DNA of 64,000 bases from Nocardia sp. XZ_19_385. GTDB lineage: Bacteria; Actinomycetota; Actinomycetes; Mycobacteriales; Mycobacteriaceae. This document shows positions 37,977-45,983 of the stretch, piece after piece. Under the pieces are notes generated by a model. The model searched no databases. It saw only the letters and a list, made by a program, of their open reading frames with translations, and had not been told where the DNA came from. Position 1 is the stretch's first letter. The number at the start of each line of letters is the position of its first letter. The stretch covers positions 1 to 64,000 of the forward strand of contig NZ_JACVEE010000005.1 in the NCBI RefSeq assembly GCF_015355755.1, written 5' to 3'. The position numbers were made by a program, and so were the translations under genes.

Positions 37977-38852
37977 TCAGAACTTGTAGGTGACCCCGGT
38001 GCGCTGCTCGGATTCTTCCCAGAGCCGTCGCCAGAGTTCCTGGTTCTGTGAAAGCTTGCTCGACGGCGCCGGCTCCACCGGCCCCTGGCTCTGGAACAAC
38101 CGGTTCGGTCCCCAATAGGTTTCGGGGTCGGCGTCGGGCATGGTGGCTGCGAAGAGGGTGGAGTGCGCGGCCTTGTGCGGCGGATGCCCGACAATGCGGA
38201 TGACCGGCTTGGCGACCTTGTCGAACAGGGTCTCGGTGCGGGTGAACAGGTCGGTAGCCGACACGCCGGGGTGCACGCCATAGGAGCGCTTGGTCGAGCC
38301 GGCCTCGGTGAGGCGGCGCTGCAGTTCCCGGGCGAACATCAGATTCGACAGCTTCGACTGCGCATAGGCCAGATTCGTTTGGTAGCGCCGGTTTTCGTAG
38401 TTCAGGTCATCGACCCAGAACTTCGGCGTCTGCTTGTGCGCGATGCTGGCCAGTGTGACCACCCGGTCGCCGATCCGGTCCAGCAGCAGCCCGGTCAGCG
38501 CGAAATGCCCGAGATGGTTGACGCCCCACTGGGTTTCGAACCCATCCTTGGTGCGGGAGAACGGAATGTTCATCAGGCCCGCGTTATTGATGAGTACGTC
38601 GAAGTCGCCGGAGGTCTCGGCGAACTTGCGGATCGAGGCCAGGTCGGCCAGGTCCAGCGTCGCGGTGCGCACATCACCGGGGATGCTGTCGGCGACGGCC
38701 TGGGCCTTTTCGGCATTGCGGCATGCCATGATGACGGTGGCGCCCTTGGCCGCAAGGACTTTGGTGGTCTCCGTGCCCAGTCCGCCGTTCGCGCCGGTGA
38801 TGACAAAGGTGCGCCCGGTCTGATCCGGGATCTGTGTTGGTTTCCACGCCAT
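37977..38852 (-). CDS. Short-chain dehydrogenase/reductase
   Basis: This 291-residue SDR has the NAD(P)-binding motif TGANGGLG near residue 20, NNAG in DVLINNAGLMN, catalytic Ser in VVTLASIAHK and Tyr/Lys in YAQSK. It belongs to the group related to retinol dehydrogenases. The ATG has TAAGGT 6 bases upstream, and a palindrome overlaps that -10 box. It is divergent from a TetR gene, which is likely its repressor. Confidence 0.9.
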   Translation of the reverse strand: MAWKPTQIPDQTGRTFVITGANGGLGTETTKVLAAKGATVIMACRNAEKAQAVADSIPGDVRTATLDLADLASIRKFAETSGDFDVLINNAGLMNIPFSRTKDGFETQWGVNHLGHFALTGLLLDRIGDRVVTLASIAHKQTPKFWVDDLNYENRRYQTNLAYAQSKLSNLMFARELQRRLTEAGSTKRSYGVHPGVSATDLFTRTETLFDKVAKPVIRIVGHPPHKAAHSTLFAATMPDADPETYWGPNRLFQSQGPVEPAPSSKLSQNQELWRRLWEESEQRTGVTYKF

Positions 38853-38860
38853 GGGCCAAC

Positions 38861-38876
38861 CTTACTCTGAAGTAAG
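38861..38876. promoter_or_regulatory. Operator overlapping the SDR -10 box
   Basis: CTTACT and AGTAAG flank CTGA, a perfect inverted repeat of 16 bases. It overlaps the TAAGGT -10 of the SDR gene on the minus strand, so protein binding there would block that promoter. The divergent TetR protein is the obvious candidate. Confidence 0.7.
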
Positions 38877-38946
38877 TTCTGGGGGAAGAGTGAGTCGGAA
38901 TTGACTCAGACAATACGCGGCTGACCGGCTGAGTACCGTGAACCTC

Positions 38947-39579
38947 GTGACAACCGTAGGCAGGCAATACGGCGGGCGCGCCGTCACGGAACGCAAAGCC
39001 GAACGCCGGCTACGGTTCCTCGACGCCGCGACCCGGATCTTCGCCGAGCGCGGCTACACCGATTGCTCGCTCGCCGACGTCTGCGCCGCCGCCGGACTGT
39101 CCAAGCGGCAGTTCTACGAAGAGTTCCAGACCAGGGAAGACGTGCTGGTCGCGGCCTACGACCGAATCCAGGACGAGGCCGCCGCGATGGTGATCGGCGC
39201 GGTCCGGGTGCTGGATTCGGCCGTCGACGCGAATACCGCGATGCACACCGCGATGTCGGCCTACCTCGGCTCGATCGGCTCCGACCCGTACCGCGCGAAG
39301 GTCGCCTTCATCGAGGTGGTCGGAGTCAGCGAGCGGATGGAGACGCACCGCCGCGCGCGCCGGCACAAATGGGCCGGGCTGCTCGAAACGGTGGTCATCC
39401 CGCGGGTCGCGCCCGGTGGCCGACTGCGCGGCGGCACCCCGCTGGGGGCGTCCGCCCTCATCGGCGCGATCAACGGCCTGACGCACGAATGGCTGCTCGC
39501 CGATCCGCGCCCGCCGGTGGACGCACTCGTCGACCTCTTGGTGCCGCTGTCGTTCGCGCTGATCGAAACGCCGGAGTAA
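38947..39579 (+). CDS. TetR family transcriptional regulator
   Basis: This 210-residue protein has the N-terminal helix-turn-helix AATRIFAERGYTDCSLADVC and AAAGLSKRQFYEEFQTREDVL. The GTG chosen has TACCGT exactly 7 bases upstream; an in-frame GTG three codons earlier lies inside that -10 box and is unlikely. It is divergent from the SDR gene. Its stop lies one base from the convergent sigma factor stop. Confidence 0.9.
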   Translation: MTTVGRQYGGRAVTERKAERRLRFLDAATRIFAERGYTDCSLADVCAAAGLSKRQFYEEFQTREDVLVAAYDRIQDEAAAMVIGAVRVLDSAVDANTAMHTAMSAYLGSIGSDPYRAKVAFIEVVGVSERMETHRRARRHKWAGLLETVVIPRVAPGGRLRGGTPLGASALIGAINGLTHEWLLADPRPPVDALVDLLVPLSFALIETPE

Positions 39580-39580
39580 C

Positions 39581-40552
39581 TCAGCTCAGCATGTCGGCGA
39601 GGGTGCGGGCCCGGCTCGGCTGACGCAGCTTGCCCAGCGCCTTCGCCTCCAGCTGGCGGATCCGCTCCCGGGAGACGCCCATGGCGATCCCGACCTGCTC
39701 CAAAGTGCGCGGCTCGCCGCGATCCAGGCCGAAGCGCAGCAGGATCACCTCGCGCTCCCGCTCACTCAACGTCGCCAGCACCGCATCCAGCCGGCCGCGG
39801 ATCTGACCGGCCGCGACCAGTTCGGCCGGGTCCGGAGCGGCGTCGGCGATCAGGCTGCCGAGCTCGGTGTCGTCTTCCTCGCCGACCGGGGTGTGCAGCG
39901 AAATCGGGCTGCGCCCATGGCGAATGACGTCCTGGACCTGTTCGACGGACAGCTCGAGTTCGGCCGCGATCTCGGCCGGGGTGGGCGTGCGGCCCAGCTG
40001 CTGCGACAGCGTGCGCTGGGTCCGGGTGACCTTGTTGAGGACCTCCACCACGTGCACCGGAATGCGGATGGTGCGGCCCTGATCGGCCAGCGCCCGCCCG
40101 ATGGCCTGGCGAATCCACCAGGTGGCGTAGGTGGACAGCTTCAGGCCGCGCTCGGGCTCGAACTTGTCGATCGCGCGGATCAGCCCGAAAGTGCCCTCCT
40201 GCACCAGATCCAGTAGCGACATGCCGGTCGGCACCGGGTAGCGCTTGGCGATGGAGACGACCAGGCGCAGGTTGGCCTCGACCATGTGCTCTTTGGCGTG
40301 CTCACCGTCGATCGCGGTCCGGCGCAGGTCCCGGCGGGTCGCGGCGTCGAGTTCGCGCCCGGCGGCGGCGCTTTCGTCGAGCTCCTGCTGGGCGCGCAGG
40401 CCGGCGGCGATGCGCTCGGCCAGTTCGACCTCCTGGGCGGCGGTGAGCAGCGGGGTGCGGCCGATGGCGCGCAGGTAGTCCTTGATCGGGTCTTCGCTGA
40501 CCGAACCGGTGGTGGGGGCGAGGCGGCGGGTCGTGGTGCAGAACTGAGGCAT
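39581..40552 (-). CDS. Group 2 sigma-70 factor (SigB/HrdA-like)
   Basis: This 323-residue sigma factor lacks region 1.1 and has full regions 1.2 to 4.2. Region 1.2 is SEDPIKDYLRAIGRTPLL, region 2 includes HMVEANLRLVVSIAKRYP, MSLLDLVQEGTFGLIRAIDKFEPERGLKLSTYATWWIRQAI, and region 4.2 is TLEQVGIAMGVSRERIRQLEAKALGKLR. AAAGGA precedes ATG. Length equals that of mycobacterial SigB, but it is not beside sigA/dtxR where sigB normally lies, so it is probably an additional paralogue. A strong promoter lies 355 bases upstream with a small gene between. Confidence 0.92.
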   Translation of the reverse strand: MPQFCTTTRRLAPTTGSVSEDPIKDYLRAIGRTPLLTAAQEVELAERIAAGLRAQQELDESAAAGRELDAATRRDLRRTAIDGEHAKEHMVEANLRLVVSIAKRYPVPTGMSLLDLVQEGTFGLIRAIDKFEPERGLKLSTYATWWIRQAIGRALADQGRTIRIPVHVVEVLNKVTRTQRTLSQQLGRTPTPAEIAAELELSVEQVQDVIRHGRSPISLHTPVGEEDDTELGSLIADAAPDPAELVAAGQIRGRLDAVLATLSEREREVILLRFGLDRGEPRTLEQVGIAMGVSRERIRQLEAKALGKLRQPSRARTLADMLS

Positions 40553-40721
40553 ACGAAGTCCTTTCGATCGTGGAGCGTGCGGGTGGCCGACGCGGGCTGG
40601 GCGTCGGCCACCGGCGGGGGTGCGGCATCCCGCTTCGCGGTGGGGCATCGGAGGGCCGTTGCGGATCAGTGCCTGGTAGAAGCGCTGAATGGGGTGGAAT
40701 ATTCCGCAACGGCCGAACTCG

Positions 40722-40865
40722 TTAACGCCCCGGGATCCGCAGCGGGCGGTTCACCTGCGTGCGGAGGACCTGCCCGCGCCGCAGTCCCTCGTTGCGGTGA
40801 TCGCGCCGCTTGGGGACCTGACGGATCGTCTGGTCGGTGCTGGTCTGCGCGGTGTACTTGGCCAT
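40722..40865 (-). CDS. Small basic protein upstream of the sigma factor
   Basis: A 47-residue frame starts MAKYTAQTSTDQTIRQVPKR and is rich in Arg (10 residues). GAGGGAG sits 8 bases before ATG. It is the first frame after a strong promoter and is on the same strand as the sigma gene 169 bases downstream, so the two may be cotranscribed. No family is recognised; it could be a leader-type or regulatory peptide. Confidence 0.55.
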   Translation of the reverse strand: MAKYTAQTSTDQTIRQVPKRRDHRNEGLRRGQVLRTQVNRPLRIPGR

Positions 40866-40906
40866 GGTGGCTGCTCCCTCGGTGTCGGTCTCCGGCAACG
40901 AACACA

Positions 40907-40935
40907 AAGTTAGATCAGACCTAAAAATATGTCAA
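40907..40935 (-). promoter_or_regulatory. Strong sigma-70 promoter for the small gene and sigma factor
   Basis: On the minus strand TTGACA (40935-40930) is followed after exactly 17 bases by TAACTT (40912-40907). The -35 is a perfect consensus, unusual in this GC-rich DNA. Transcription would run through the small basic gene towards the sigma factor. Confidence 0.8.
40910..40924. promoter_or_regulatory. Palindrome overlapping that promoter, probable TetR operator
   Basis: TTAGATC-A-GACCTAA is a near-perfect 15-base inverted repeat with one mismatch pair. It overlaps the -10 and spacer of the minus-strand promoter and lies about 50 bases upstream of the divergent TetR start. Binding there would shut off the sigma factor unit. 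Confidence 0.65.
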
Positions 40936-40972
40936 GTACAAATTTGGGATGAATTCAGATAGGCTGCTCGAC

Positions 40973-41608
40973 ATGACCGAACAGGGCCTGCGGGCGCGGA
41001 AGAAACAGCAGACCAGGGACAAGATTTCGCATCAGGCGACGCTGCTGTTCCTGGAGCGTGGCTTCGACAAGGTGACGATCGCGGAGGTGGCCACGGCCGC
41101 CGACGTCGCGAAGATGACGGTGACCAACTACTTCCCGCGCAAGGAAGATCTGGCACTGGATCTGGGGGAGGTGTTCGTCGAGCAGCTCGCGCAGACGGTG
41201 CGGGAGCGCGAGCCGGGGGAGGCCGCGCTCGACGCGTTGCGCCGGGTGTATCTGGCGGCGGCCGCCGAGCAGAGTCCGGTGGTCGGGTTCTCCGGGCTGG
41301 AGTTCGCGAAGATGATCGCCGACAGTCCGGCATTGGTGGCCCGCCTGCGTGAATTCCACGAGGAGCGCGAGGCGGCGCTGGCCCGCGCGCTCGCGGCGGA
41401 AACCGGCGCCGAGTCCGCCGACATCACGCCGCGGGTCGCGGCCGCGCAGCTGGGCGGCGTGCATCGGGTGCTGTTCGACGAAACGATGCGCCGCACGCTG
41501 GCCGGTGAGTCCAACGACGAAATCGCCACTGCCCTCACCGGATATATCGCGGTCGCCTTCGACGCCCTCGCGCCCGCCCTGGCCGGCTACGCGGTCCGGC
41601 CGGGCTGA
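40973..41608 (+). CDS. TetR family transcriptional regulator
   Basis: This 211-residue regulator has the helix-turn-helix region RDKISHQATLLFLERGFDKV, IAEVATAADVAKMTVTNYFPRKEDL, where MTVTNYFPRKE is typical of actinobacterial TetR proteins. ATG is chosen because TAGGCT lies 7 bases upstream; a start eight codons earlier would overlap the promoter. It is divergent from the sigma factor unit and 56 bases upstream of an MFS exporter in the same orientation, so it probably controls one or both. Confidence 0.92.
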   Translation: MTEQGLRARKKQQTRDKISHQATLLFLERGFDKVTIAEVATAADVAKMTVTNYFPRKEDLALDLGEVFVEQLAQTVREREPGEAALDALRRVYLAAAAEQSPVVGFSGLEFAKMIADSPALVARLREFHEEREAALARALAAETGAESADITPRVAAAQLGGVHRVLFDETMRRTLAGESNDEIATALTGYIAVAFDALAPALAGYAVRPG

Positions 41609-41664
41609 TTAGCTGCCGTGTCGCTGGCAGTCCGCGGCGGAGGCATCAGACCATACTGGCCCCC

Positions 41665-43704
41665 ATGACCGAGGCAGTTGCTGTCGCCGAGAAGTCGGCC
41701 CCGGAAGCGCTCAGCCGCGGCCGGATCAACCTCATTTTCGGCACCATCGTGCTGGGCATGCTGATGGCCGCGCTGGACCAGACGATCGTGTCGGCGGCCC
41801 TGCCCAGCATCGTCGCGGACCTCGGCGGCGCGGGACATATGGCCTGGGTGGTCACCGCCTACATGCTTACCGAGGCGGTATCGACGGCGCTGGCGGGCAA
41901 GCTGGGTGACCTGTTCGGCCGCAAGCTGATCTTCCAGCTCAGTGGTGTCATTTTCATAGCCGGTTCGGCGGTTGCCGGTCTCGCGCACGACATGCTGCTG
42001 CTGATCGTCGCCCGCGGTATTCAGGGCATCGGCGCGGGCGGGCTGATGGTGACCGCGATGGCGTTGATCGCCGACACCATCCCGCTGCGCGAACGCGGTA
42101 AGTATCAAGGCGCGCTCGGCGCGGTCTTCGGCATCACAACGGTGGTCGGGCCCACGCTCGGTGGCCTGTTCACCGACCACGCCAGCTGGCGCTGGTGCTT
42201 CTACGTCAACGTGCCGATCGCGATCATCATGATCGCGCTGGCGGCGCGCACCATCCCGCGGGTGCGGGCGGTCGCGCGGCCGATCATCGATTACGCGGGC
42301 ATCGGCCTGGTCGCGGCCGGTGTCTCCTGCCTGATTCTCGGATTGGAGTTCGGCGGGCAGGAATACCCGTGGGGCTCTTGGCAGATCATCGCGCTGTTCG
42401 CGGCGTCGGTGCTGCTGCTGGCGGCATTCGTCGCGGTGGAGCTGCGGGCGCCAGAACCGATGCTGCCGATGAAACTGTTCCGCAGCAACGTTTTCACGGT
42501 GTGCTCGATCCTGAGCTTCATCGTGGGCTTCGCCATGATCGGCTCGATGACCTTCCTGCCCGCGTATTTCCAGTACGTGGACGGGGTTTCGGCCACCATG
42601 TCGGGCGTGCGCACGCTACCGCTGGTGGTCGGGTTGATGTTCACCTCGATCCTGTCCGGGCAGGTGGTCGCGAAAACCGGCCGCTACCGGTACTTTCCGA
42701 TCGGCGGCACCGCGGTGATGGCACTGGGCCTGTGGCTGATGTCCACCATGGGCCGCACCACCAGCACCTGGCAGGAATCGTTGTACATGCTGGTGCTCGG
42801 CATGGGCCTCGGCCTGTCCATGCAGGTGCTCACCATCGTGGTGCAGAACACCGTGCCCTACGCCGATCTGGGTACCGCGACCTCCGGTGTCACGTTCTTC
42901 CGCACCCTCGGAAGTGCTTTCGGCGCAACGATATTCGGCACCCTCTACACCAATCAGCTCACGCCGAAGCTGGGTCAGGCGCTCGCGCAGTCGCCCGGGG
43001 TGTCGCCGGAGGTCGCGGCGAGTCCGGAGGCATTGCGCAATCTGCCCGCCGACAAAGCCGCCCCGATCATCGATGCCTATGCGCAGTCGATCGACTTCGT
43101 CTTCAAGTGGGTGGTGCCGGTAGCGCTGCTCGGCTTCCTCGTTGCCTGGTTCCTGAAACAGGTGCCGTTGCGCGACAGCATCCGGGGCGGGGCAAAGGAT
43201 GTGGGCGAAGGCTTTTCGATGCCGGAACATTCCGACCGGGTGGCGCTGCTGGAACGGGCGGTGGGGGCTGCCATGCACAAGGCGCACGCGAACGGCGGCT
43301 CGATCGGCGCGGGAATTCTCGCCGACGCCGGTAGCGATCTCAGTCGCGGGCAGGCGTGGGCGCTCGGGCAGATATACCTGCACAACAAGATTCGCGGCGG
43401 CGCCACCATCGTCTCGATCGCGCGGGCGCACAAGGTTCCGGACGAGGTCATCGAGCCGGTGATCGTGAAGATGATGGGCGCGGGCTTCGTCGACGCCGAC
43501 GACGGGAATCTGGACCTCACCGATTCCGGGCGAGCCGAGGTGGATCGGGTCCACCTGGCCTGGCGGCGCTGGTTGAGTGGCCGGATCGACGACTGGGACG
43601 ACCGGGATCCGGCGGACGGCGCCCTGCTCGACGAAGCGCTGGACAATATCGCCCGGAAATTGCTCGACGACCAGCTGGAGCATGACGAGGTCCGAGTGTC
43701 CTGA
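41665..43704 (+). CDS. MFS multidrug exporter (DHA2, 14 TM) with C-terminal winged-helix extension
   Basis: This 679-residue protein has a DHA2-type transporter of about 14 helices (residues 25-515) with motif A GKLGDLFGRK and motif C GITTVVGPTLGG. A cytoplasmic extension of about 160 residues follows, with a predicted helix-turn-helix/wing pattern (TIVSIARAHKVPDEVIEPVIVKMMGAGFV, then DGNLDLTDSGRAEVDRV) that resembles MarR-type domains. Such an extension is far beyond the family length of about 500. The ATG has CATACT 7 bases upstream. Substrates are unknown; the TetR gene lies just upstream. Confidence 0.9.
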   Translation: MTEAVAVAEKSAPEALSRGRINLIFGTIVLGMLMAALDQTIVSAALPSIVADLGGAGHMAWVVTAYMLTEAVSTALAGKLGDLFGRKLIFQLSGVIFIAGSAVAGLAHDMLLLIVARGIQGIGAGGLMVTAMALIADTIPLRERGKYQGALGAVFGITTVVGPTLGGLFTDHASWRWCFYVNVPIAIIMIALAARTIPRVRAVARPIIDYAGIGLVAAGVSCLILGLEFGGQEYPWGSWQIIALFAASVLLLAAFVAVELRAPEPMLPMKLFRSNVFTVCSILSFIVGFAMIGSMTFLPAYFQYVDGVSATMSGVRTLPLVVGLMFTSILSGQVVAKTGRYRYFPIGGTAVMALGLWLMSTMGRTTSTWQESLYMLVLGMGLGLSMQVLTIVVQNTVPYADLGTATSGVTFFRTLGSAFGATIFGTLYTNQLTPKLGQALAQSPGVSPEVAASPEALRNLPADKAAPIIDAYAQSIDFVFKWVVPVALLGFLVAWFLKQVPLRDSIRGGAKDVGEGFSMPEHSDRVALLERAVGAAMHKAHANGGSIGAGILADAGSDLSRGQAWALGQIYLHNKIRGGATIVSIARAHKVPDEVIEPVIVKMMGAGFVDADDGNLDLTDSGRAEVDRVHLAWRRWLSGRIDDWDDRDPADGALLDEALDNIARKLLDDQLEHDEVRVS

Positions 43705-43722
43705 AGATACTTGCGGCCGAAT

Positions 43723-43750
43723 ACTCGTAGACGTATATTCGTCTACGAGT
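43723..43750. promoter_or_regulatory. 28-bp perfect palindrome, PadR autoregulatory operator
   Basis: Arms ACTCGTAGACG (43723-43733) and CGTCTACGAGT (43740-43750) are perfect inverted repeats around TATATT. The site ends immediately before the AGGAGG of the padR gene. Length and position fit a PadR dimer site that represses its own gene. Confidence 0.88.
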
Positions 43751-43761
43751 AGGAGGTGTAC

Positions 43762-44409
43762 ATGGCTACGAAACGCAAGGTCAACAACCTGCTGGCACTG
43801 GCAGTGCTGTCGGTGATCGTGGAACGGCCGATGCACCGCTACGAGATCGCGTCCATGCTCAAGCAGCGTGGCAAAGACCGCGACATGGACATCAAATGGG
43901 GCTCGCTGTACACGGTCGTGCAGAACATGGCCAAGGCCGGATTCCTGGAGGAGATCGGCAGCGAGCGCGACGGCGCCCGGCCGGAACGGGTGATCTACCA
44001 GATCACCGACGCCGGGCGCGCCGAAATGCGGGACTGGACCACCGAATTGATCGCCGACCCGGAGCTGGAGGCGTCGCGCTTCACGGCCGGCCTCTCCATG
44101 CTCGGCGTGCTGCCGCCGGACCTGGTGATCGAACTGCTCGGCAACCGGATCGCCGTCTTGGACGAGGTGCTCGAATCGGGCCGCGCGGAGCTGGCGGAGC
44201 TGAAAGGCAAGCTGCCGCGACTGTTCACCGTGGAGACCGAATACGGGCTGGCGATGCTGGCGGCGGAACTCGCGTGGGCGCATTCGTTCCGCGCCGAGCT
44301 GGTCGACGGGACCTTCCCGGACCTGGGATTCTGGCGGCGGATGCACGCCGAGAACATCGATCCGGCCGAAGTCTTCGACATGGTGGAGAGGGGGGAAATA
44401 CCGGAGTAG
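43762..44409 (+). CDS. PadR family transcriptional regulator
   Basis: This 215-residue regulator has the PadR winged helix (about residues 1-90: NNLLALAVLSVIVERPMHRYEI, DIKWGSLYTVVQNMAKAGFLEEI, ERVIYQITDAGRAEM) and a C-terminal Vir_AT-type dimerisation domain. AGGAGG lies 5 bases before ATG; an upstream in-frame GTG overlaps the Shine-Dalgarno and is rejected. A perfect palindrome directly upstream implies autoregulation. Targets may include the upstream MFS gene or the downstream monooxygenase and peptide synthetase cluster. Confidence 0.92.
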   Translation: MATKRKVNNLLALAVLSVIVERPMHRYEIASMLKQRGKDRDMDIKWGSLYTVVQNMAKAGFLEEIGSERDGARPERVIYQITDAGRAEMRDWTTELIADPELEASRFTAGLSMLGVLPPDLVIELLGNRIAVLDEVLESGRAELAELKGKLPRLFTVETEYGLAMLAAELAWAHSFRAELVDGTFPDLGFWRRMHAENIDPAEVFDMVERGEIPE

Positions 44410-44604
44410 ACGCCCCGGTATCGGGGTGAAAGTTAGACCCAGGCTCAGCGGAGGTGCGGCAACACCACCGCCGAGCCCGAGAAAACCGTCTCGAACCGTG
44501 CCCGCATACGCGCACCCAGCCCAAGGTTTGGCAACCACAGGATAGCCGGGTGAGCGACAGGGCGGTTTCGGGGAACCTCAACCAACCTGATTGGGAGATC
44601 ACCC

Positions 44605-45804
44605 ATGTCCACAACACGTTCCGCACTGGTCATCGGCGGCGGCATCGCCGGTCCGGTCGCCGCGACAGCCTTGCGCAAGGCGGGCATCGACGCCCGTGTC
44701 TTCGAGGCCTATCCCGGGCCCGCGTTCAATATCGGCAGCGGGCTCGCGCTGGCGCCCAACGGCGTGGCCGCGCTCGATGTGATCGATGCCGGAGATCGGG
44801 TGCGCGACATCGCATTTCCGATTTCCGAGATGGCGCTGTCGATCGGCGGCAAGATCCACCAGGTACCGGGCCTGCCCGAGGTGGAGCCGCTGCAGATGGT
44901 CGATCGCAGTGAGCTGCACCGGACACTGCACGATCAGGCGGTCGCCGCGGGGGTGCCGTTCGAGTACAACAAGCGACTGCTGCACGTCGACGAGGACGCC
45001 GACGGTGTCACCGCACACTTCGCCGACGGCAGCACCGCCACCGCCGATGTGCTCATCGGTGCGGACGGCATTCGGTCGACGGTGCGGGAGCTGATCGATC
45101 CGAACGCGCCGGGGCCGGACTACACCGGCATGCTGGGGTTCGGCGCGATGGTCGACTGCGATCTCGACATCCCGGCGGGGTCCATGGTTTTCGCGTACGG
45201 CCACCGGGCGTACTACCTGTATGGAGCCGTTGGAAACGGTCGCTTCATGTGGGGCGCGAATCTGCCCAGCAAGCAGTATCTTTCGCTGAGCGAGGCGCGG
45301 GCGCTGCCGGCCGAGCATTGGCTGAAGATCCTGCGGGACACCTACGGTGACGACACCGCAGGCGGCGCCCTGGTGCGGGCTACCAATGCCGACAATTTGG
45401 AAGTTGTTGGGGCACTGCACATCATGCCGCCGGTGCCGCACTGGTACCGGGGCCGGATGGTGCTGGTCGGTGACTCGGTGCACGCGCCGTCCAACAGCTC
45501 CGGGCAGGGTGCTTCGCTGGGTATCGAGAGCGCGATCCAGTTGGCGCGCTGCCTGCGGGATCTACCGCGCGAGCGCGCCTTCGCGGCGTACGAGCAGCTG
45601 CGGCGGTCCCGTGTGGAGGGTGTGGCCAAGCGGGCCGCGAAGATCAACCACAGCAAGACGCCGGGTCCGGTGGCCCGGAAGGTGATGAATCTGGTGATGC
45701 CGGTGATGTTCCGGCTGATGGATCAGGAGAAGCAGCTCGGAGACGAGCAGCGCTACCGGATCGATTGGGACGCACCGGTATCCGCGGAGCTCGTCACCGC
45801 GTGA
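44605..45804 (+). CDS. FAD-dependent aromatic-ring-type monooxygenase
   Basis: This 399-residue class A flavoprotein monooxygenase has the GxGxxG FAD site ALVIGGGIAGPVAATALRKAG, the DG motif ADVLIGADGIRSTVRELI and the second FAD motif MVLVGDSVHAPSNSSGQGASLGIESA. Relatives hydroxylate aromatic rings using NAD(P)H and oxygen, or inactivate antibiotics. GGGAGA lies 8 bases before ATG. It is the first gene of the run that leads into the peptide synthetase, so it could tailor the peptide or its acyl cap, but the 179-base gap leaves that open. The 195 bases upstream hold only a weak hairpin. Confidence 0.88.
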   Translation: MSTTRSALVIGGGIAGPVAATALRKAGIDARVFEAYPGPAFNIGSGLALAPNGVAALDVIDAGDRVRDIAFPISEMALSIGGKIHQVPGLPEVEPLQMVDRSELHRTLHDQAVAAGVPFEYNKRLLHVDEDADGVTAHFADGSTATADVLIGADGIRSTVRELIDPNAPGPDYTGMLGFGAMVDCDLDIPAGSMVFAYGHRAYYLYGAVGNGRFMWGANLPSKQYLSLSEARALPAEHWLKILRDTYGDDTAGGALVRATNADNLEVVGALHIMPPVPHWYRGRMVLVGDSVHAPSNSSGQGASLGIESAIQLARCLRDLPRERAFAAYEQLRRSRVEGVAKRAAKINHSKTPGPVARKVMNLVMPVMFRLMDQEKQLGDEQRYRIDWDAPVSAELVTA

Positions 45805-45851
45805 GCCAGTGCTGCCGGTCGCGGGTCCGTCCGCGATCGGCAGCGCCGTTT

Positions 45852-45888
45852 CACCCCCTTGGGTGGGGAATCGTGCACCCCCGGGGGT
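45852..45888. repeat. GC-rich inverted repeats in the gap before the mini-A gene
   Basis: CACCC-CCTT-GGGTG at 45852-45865 and the perfect palindrome ACCCCCGGGGGT at 45877-45888 lie after the monooxygenase stop. They may terminate its transcript or bind a regulator. No T run is present. Confidence 0.4.
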
Positions 45889-45942
45889 TGGGTGCCCCAG
45901 CACTGGGGTTCCTGTCGAGAGGGCTCTGAACAGGGGAAATTA

Positions 45943-45970
45943 GAAGTCGTACACAAACAAAGACGACTTC
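45943..45970 (+). promoter_or_regulatory. Inverted repeat abutting the Shine-Dalgarno of the mini-A gene
   Basis: GAAGTCGT (45943-45950) and ACGACTTC (45963-45970) are perfect arms with a 12-base loop. The second arm ends directly before GGAGG (45971-45975). It could be an operator, or an mRNA hairpin that controls ribosome access. Confidence 0.55.
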
Positions 45971-45983
45971 GGAGGACCACCTC

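Noticed and set aside
35891..44409. Regulators, SDR, sigma factor and MFS as part of the NRPS cluster
   Set aside because: They form separate divergent or convergent units with their own promoters and operators; only padR is close enough for a regulatory link, and that is unproven.
42616..44538. 640-codon minus-strand open frame
   Set aside because: It lies antisense to the MFS and padR genes, whose products are clearly real; the composition is that of a GC-rich shadow frame.
44410..44604. Possible gene in the gap before the monooxygenase
   Set aside because: Open frames there run antisense into padR and the monooxygenase with no supporting start signal; only a 5-bp hairpin (CCCCG/CGGGG) is seen.
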